Source of the DNA: Candidatus Sericytochromatia bacterium
Lineage (GTDB): Bacteria; Cyanobacteriota; Sericytochromatia; UBA7694
Reading direction: 5' to 3'
Length of the DNA stretch: 5,692 nucleotides
Assembly: GCA_913773825.1 (NCBI GenBank)
Contig: CAJYHH010000684.1
Coordinates: forward strand, 1 to 5,692
Both the position numbers and the translations under genes were made by a program. The notes under the pieces were generated by a model. That model saw only the letters and a program-made list of their open reading frames with translations. It searched no databases and had not been told where the DNA came from. Position 1 is the first letter of the stretch. The number at the start of each line of letters is the position of its first letter. Positions 5,466-5,692 of this stretch are shown in pieces.

Positions 5466-5692
5466 ATGTCCAGCCGCGCTAATCCGATCTTTTTGACTCA
5501 CCCGCTTTCAGACGGGCGTTATCTGCTGGCTTGCTGGAACTGGAACCGACGCTATTTAGCGGATGAGCTGCCAGATCGTTGGGAAGTCATTACGCGAGAA
5601 CAATTAGCAGTTAAGCGTGAAGCTTTTCAGCAGGCGGGTTTTCGCCCGATTCATCCGCTTGAGACACGGCGTGAACAGATCTGGAAGCAGAT
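5466..5692 (+). CDS. Unrecognised protein, C-terminus cut off by window edge
   Basis: The frame is open from ATG 5466 to the end of the window, giving 75 complete codons without a stop. An in-frame TAG at 5463-5465 directly precedes the ATG, so the start cannot be further upstream. The visible part, beginning MSSRANPIFLTHPLSDGRYLL, is soluble and rich in Trp, Arg and Glu (CWNWNRRYL at 23-31, then a charged, probably helical stretch). I see no signal peptide, membrane segment or motif that I can name. Codon use resembles that of recQ, which supports a real gene. There is no Shine-Dalgarno sequence, so the start may be leaderless, weakly translated or slightly further downstream. Function is unknown. 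Confidence 0.6.
   Translation, partial: MSSRANPIFLTHPLSDGRYLLACWNWNRRYLADELPDRWEVITREQLAVKREAFQQAGFRPIHPLETRREQIWKQ

Overview
The window looks like a chromosomal stretch of a gammaproteobacterium of moderate GC content. The main evidence is a RecQ helicase that follows the Escherichia coli protein almost end to end, at the same length of 609 residues. Codon use looks similar across all the genes, so nothing marks recent import. A Moraxellaceae-like host would fit the base composition, but that is only an impression.

Layout. Positions 1-2692 hold four plus-strand genes with short gaps of 7, 32 and 10 bases. They encode an SDR-family oxidoreductase cut by the window's left edge, a ferritin-like protein with a complete set of di-iron ligands, and two tandem paralogous membrane proteins whose histidine pattern resembles the Mpo1-like (DUF962) family. 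Spacing and direction suggest one operon. A minus-strand gene at 2700-3056 converges on it with 7 bases between the stop codons and encodes a small exported, membrane-anchored protein. After a 339-base intergenic region comes recQ (3396-5225). A second intergenic region (5226-5465) leads into an unrecognised gene that runs off the right edge.

How the genes may work together. The four-gene set is the most interesting part. An NAD(P)H-type SDR, a di-iron oxidase-type protein and two putative iron-dependent membrane dioxygenase-like proteins could act in sequence on a lipid or other hydrophobic substrate, for example hydroxylation, oxidation and chain shortening. This is inference from family and context; the sequence does not reveal a substrate. 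recQ appears unrelated and stands alone.

Repeats. The intergenic regions on both sides of recQ carry related copies of a mosaic palindromic repeat. They share a left part in the same orientation. A 21-base block next to that part is exactly reverse-complemented between the copies. I do not recognise the family. Its structure suggests different remnants of one palindrome, or a local inversion.
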